Positions 6,210 to 6,755 of a stretch of 6,755 nt of DNA are shown here, piece after piece. Each line of letters opens with the position of its first letter. The first letter of the stretch is position 1. The position numbers and the translations under genes were made by a program. The notes below the pieces were generated by a model. It searched no databases. It was not told the DNA's origin and saw nothing but the letters and a program-made list of their open reading frames with translations. This DNA is from DASYRM01 sp036004405 (GTDB taxonomy: Bacteria > Acidobacteriota > Vicinamibacteria > Vicinamibacterales > UBA2999): assembly GCA_036004405.1 (NCBI GenBank), contig DASYRM010000074.1, forward strand, positions 1 through 6,755. Reading direction: 5' to 3'.

Positions 6210-6755
6210 CTACTGGCAGGATCGGTTCAAGCTCTGGAGCGACGTGAGGTTGATGACGCTCTCGCTGTCGGAGCGATATAGCAGCCCGCGCGCCTCGACC
6301 TTCTGCCCGACGCGCGACGGCGCCTGATACGCGCCGACCACGCTCGCGAGATCGAACCGGAGCGTCCCGAGCGGCGCGGCGGTGGCGGTGGCGAGCGCCG
6401 CGGCCGCGGGCACTTCTTCCTTGGTCACCACCGGCGTGCTCGCCTGGCTCAGCGTCCACCCCTGGCCGTCGGCGCCGCGCGCCAGGCAGCCCACCACCTG
6501 CACCAGGCTGAAGTTCGACACGCCCCCGGCCGCGCCGCCACGGCGCACGATCGCGATGGTCTCGAGCGCCGCGGTGTCGAGCGGCAGTTCGGTGTTCCCT
6601 GCCGCCGCGCCGTTCTTCGAGAGCACGTAGGCCAGGATGTCGAGCTTGCCGGCGTCGGTGACGCTCTCGATGCCGCCCTGCGGCATGGTGTCGCGGATCT
6701 TGGTGAAGAGGCGGTCGAGCGAATCGTTCTCCCAGTGCGCGATGAACCCGTCGCC
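6210..6755 (-). CDS. C-terminal part of a c-type cytochrome with an added beta-rich domain (5' end outside window)
   Basis: On the minus strand the frame is open to the right edge, leaving 181 residues and the TAG stop. The first ATG (6686) is internal. The opening residues GDGFIAHWENDSLDRLFTKI, then the TMP turn (Met24) and DILAYVLSKNG (39-49) are the classic C-terminal half of a class I cytochrome c. Met24 is the expected distal heme ligand; the CxxCH must lie beyond the edge. After a linker comes a beta-rich domain from about residue 84 to the end. It has VVGCLARGADGQGWTLSQA, an Ala-rich loop, then GQKVEARGLLYR and INLTSLQSL, and ends RSCQ. The pattern suggests a small OB-like barrel, and Cys90 and Cys180 could form a disulfide. 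Both parts should lie in the periplasm. It converges on the permease with a 17-nt gap and no visible terminator. Partner enzyme unknown. Confidence 0.8.
   Translation of the reverse strand, partial: GDGFIAHWENDSLDRLFTKIRDTMPQGGIESVTDAGKLDILAYVLSKNGAAAGNTELPLDTAALETIAIVRRGGAAGGVSNFSLVQVVGCLARGADGQGWTLSQASTPVVTKEEVPAAAALATATAAPLGTLRFDLASVVGAYQAPSRVGQKVEARGLLYRSDSESVINLTSLQSLNRSCQ

Noticed and set aside
6193..6240. Bidirectional terminator between the convergent permease and cytochrome genes
   Set aside because: The 17-nt gap contains only a GGATCC palindrome and no stem long enough, nor a T-run.
3718..6459. Very long open frame (about 913 codons) on the minus strand antisense to the permease
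   Set aside because: It is rich in Arg, His, Ala, Gly and Gln with no domain pattern, and it runs across the permease stop and into the true cytochrome gene in a different frame. It is a product of high GC and strong codon bias on the plus strand.

Overview
The window is high-GC, densely coded bacterial DNA. A PadR-type regulator overlaps a roughly 900-residue duplicated MacB/FtsX permease with no ATPase gene beside it. That pair is the hallmark 'ADOP' cassette of Acidobacteriota. With the high GC and the secreted c-type-cytochrome-like proteins around it, a Vicinamibacteria-like soil acidobacterium is the best guess. This is inferred from gene content; no taxonomic marker gene is present.

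Layout, left to right. (1) The 3' end of a helical, HEAT-like repeat protein (1-603, +) runs in from the left edge. (2) Overlapping it by 19 nt is an exported protein of about 442 residues with one CxxCH heme-attachment motif (585-1913, +). Its signal segment is encoded by a tandem DNA repeat with a 7-bp unit and a 21-bp higher-order period. (3) A short gap holds a palindromic repeat whose left half contains the last codons and stop of gene 2. It is followed by a secreted metallo-beta-lactamase-fold hydrolase with a complete metal-ligand set (1970-3040, +). (4) A 103-bp intergenic region holds a 12-bp tandem duplication, a second copy of the palindromic repeat, and a promoter. (5) The promoter drives the PadR regulator (3144-3497, +), apparently as a leaderless message with a dyad centred on its start codon, and the overlapping ADOP permease (3490-6192, +). 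(6) Convergent to these, 17 nt beyond the permease stop, is the C-terminal part of a c-type cytochrome carrying an extra beta-rich domain (6210-6755, -), cut by the right edge.

Functionally, genes 1 and 2 look translationally linked, and gene 2, gene 3 and the right-edge cytochrome are all expected outside the cytoplasmic membrane. PadR and the permease form a separate regulated unit. The most noteworthy non-coding signal is the pair of 20-bp palindromes at 1901-1920 and 3072-3091. They differ by compensatory base changes in the stem, as expected for a dispersed family of structured (REP-like) repeats. No RNA gene, CRISPR array, insertion sequence or phage gene is visible, and no gap exceeds 300 bases. 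I do not see clear evidence of a wholly new multi-gene system; the novel-looking elements are the repeats, the heme protein family and the leaderless PadR control region.
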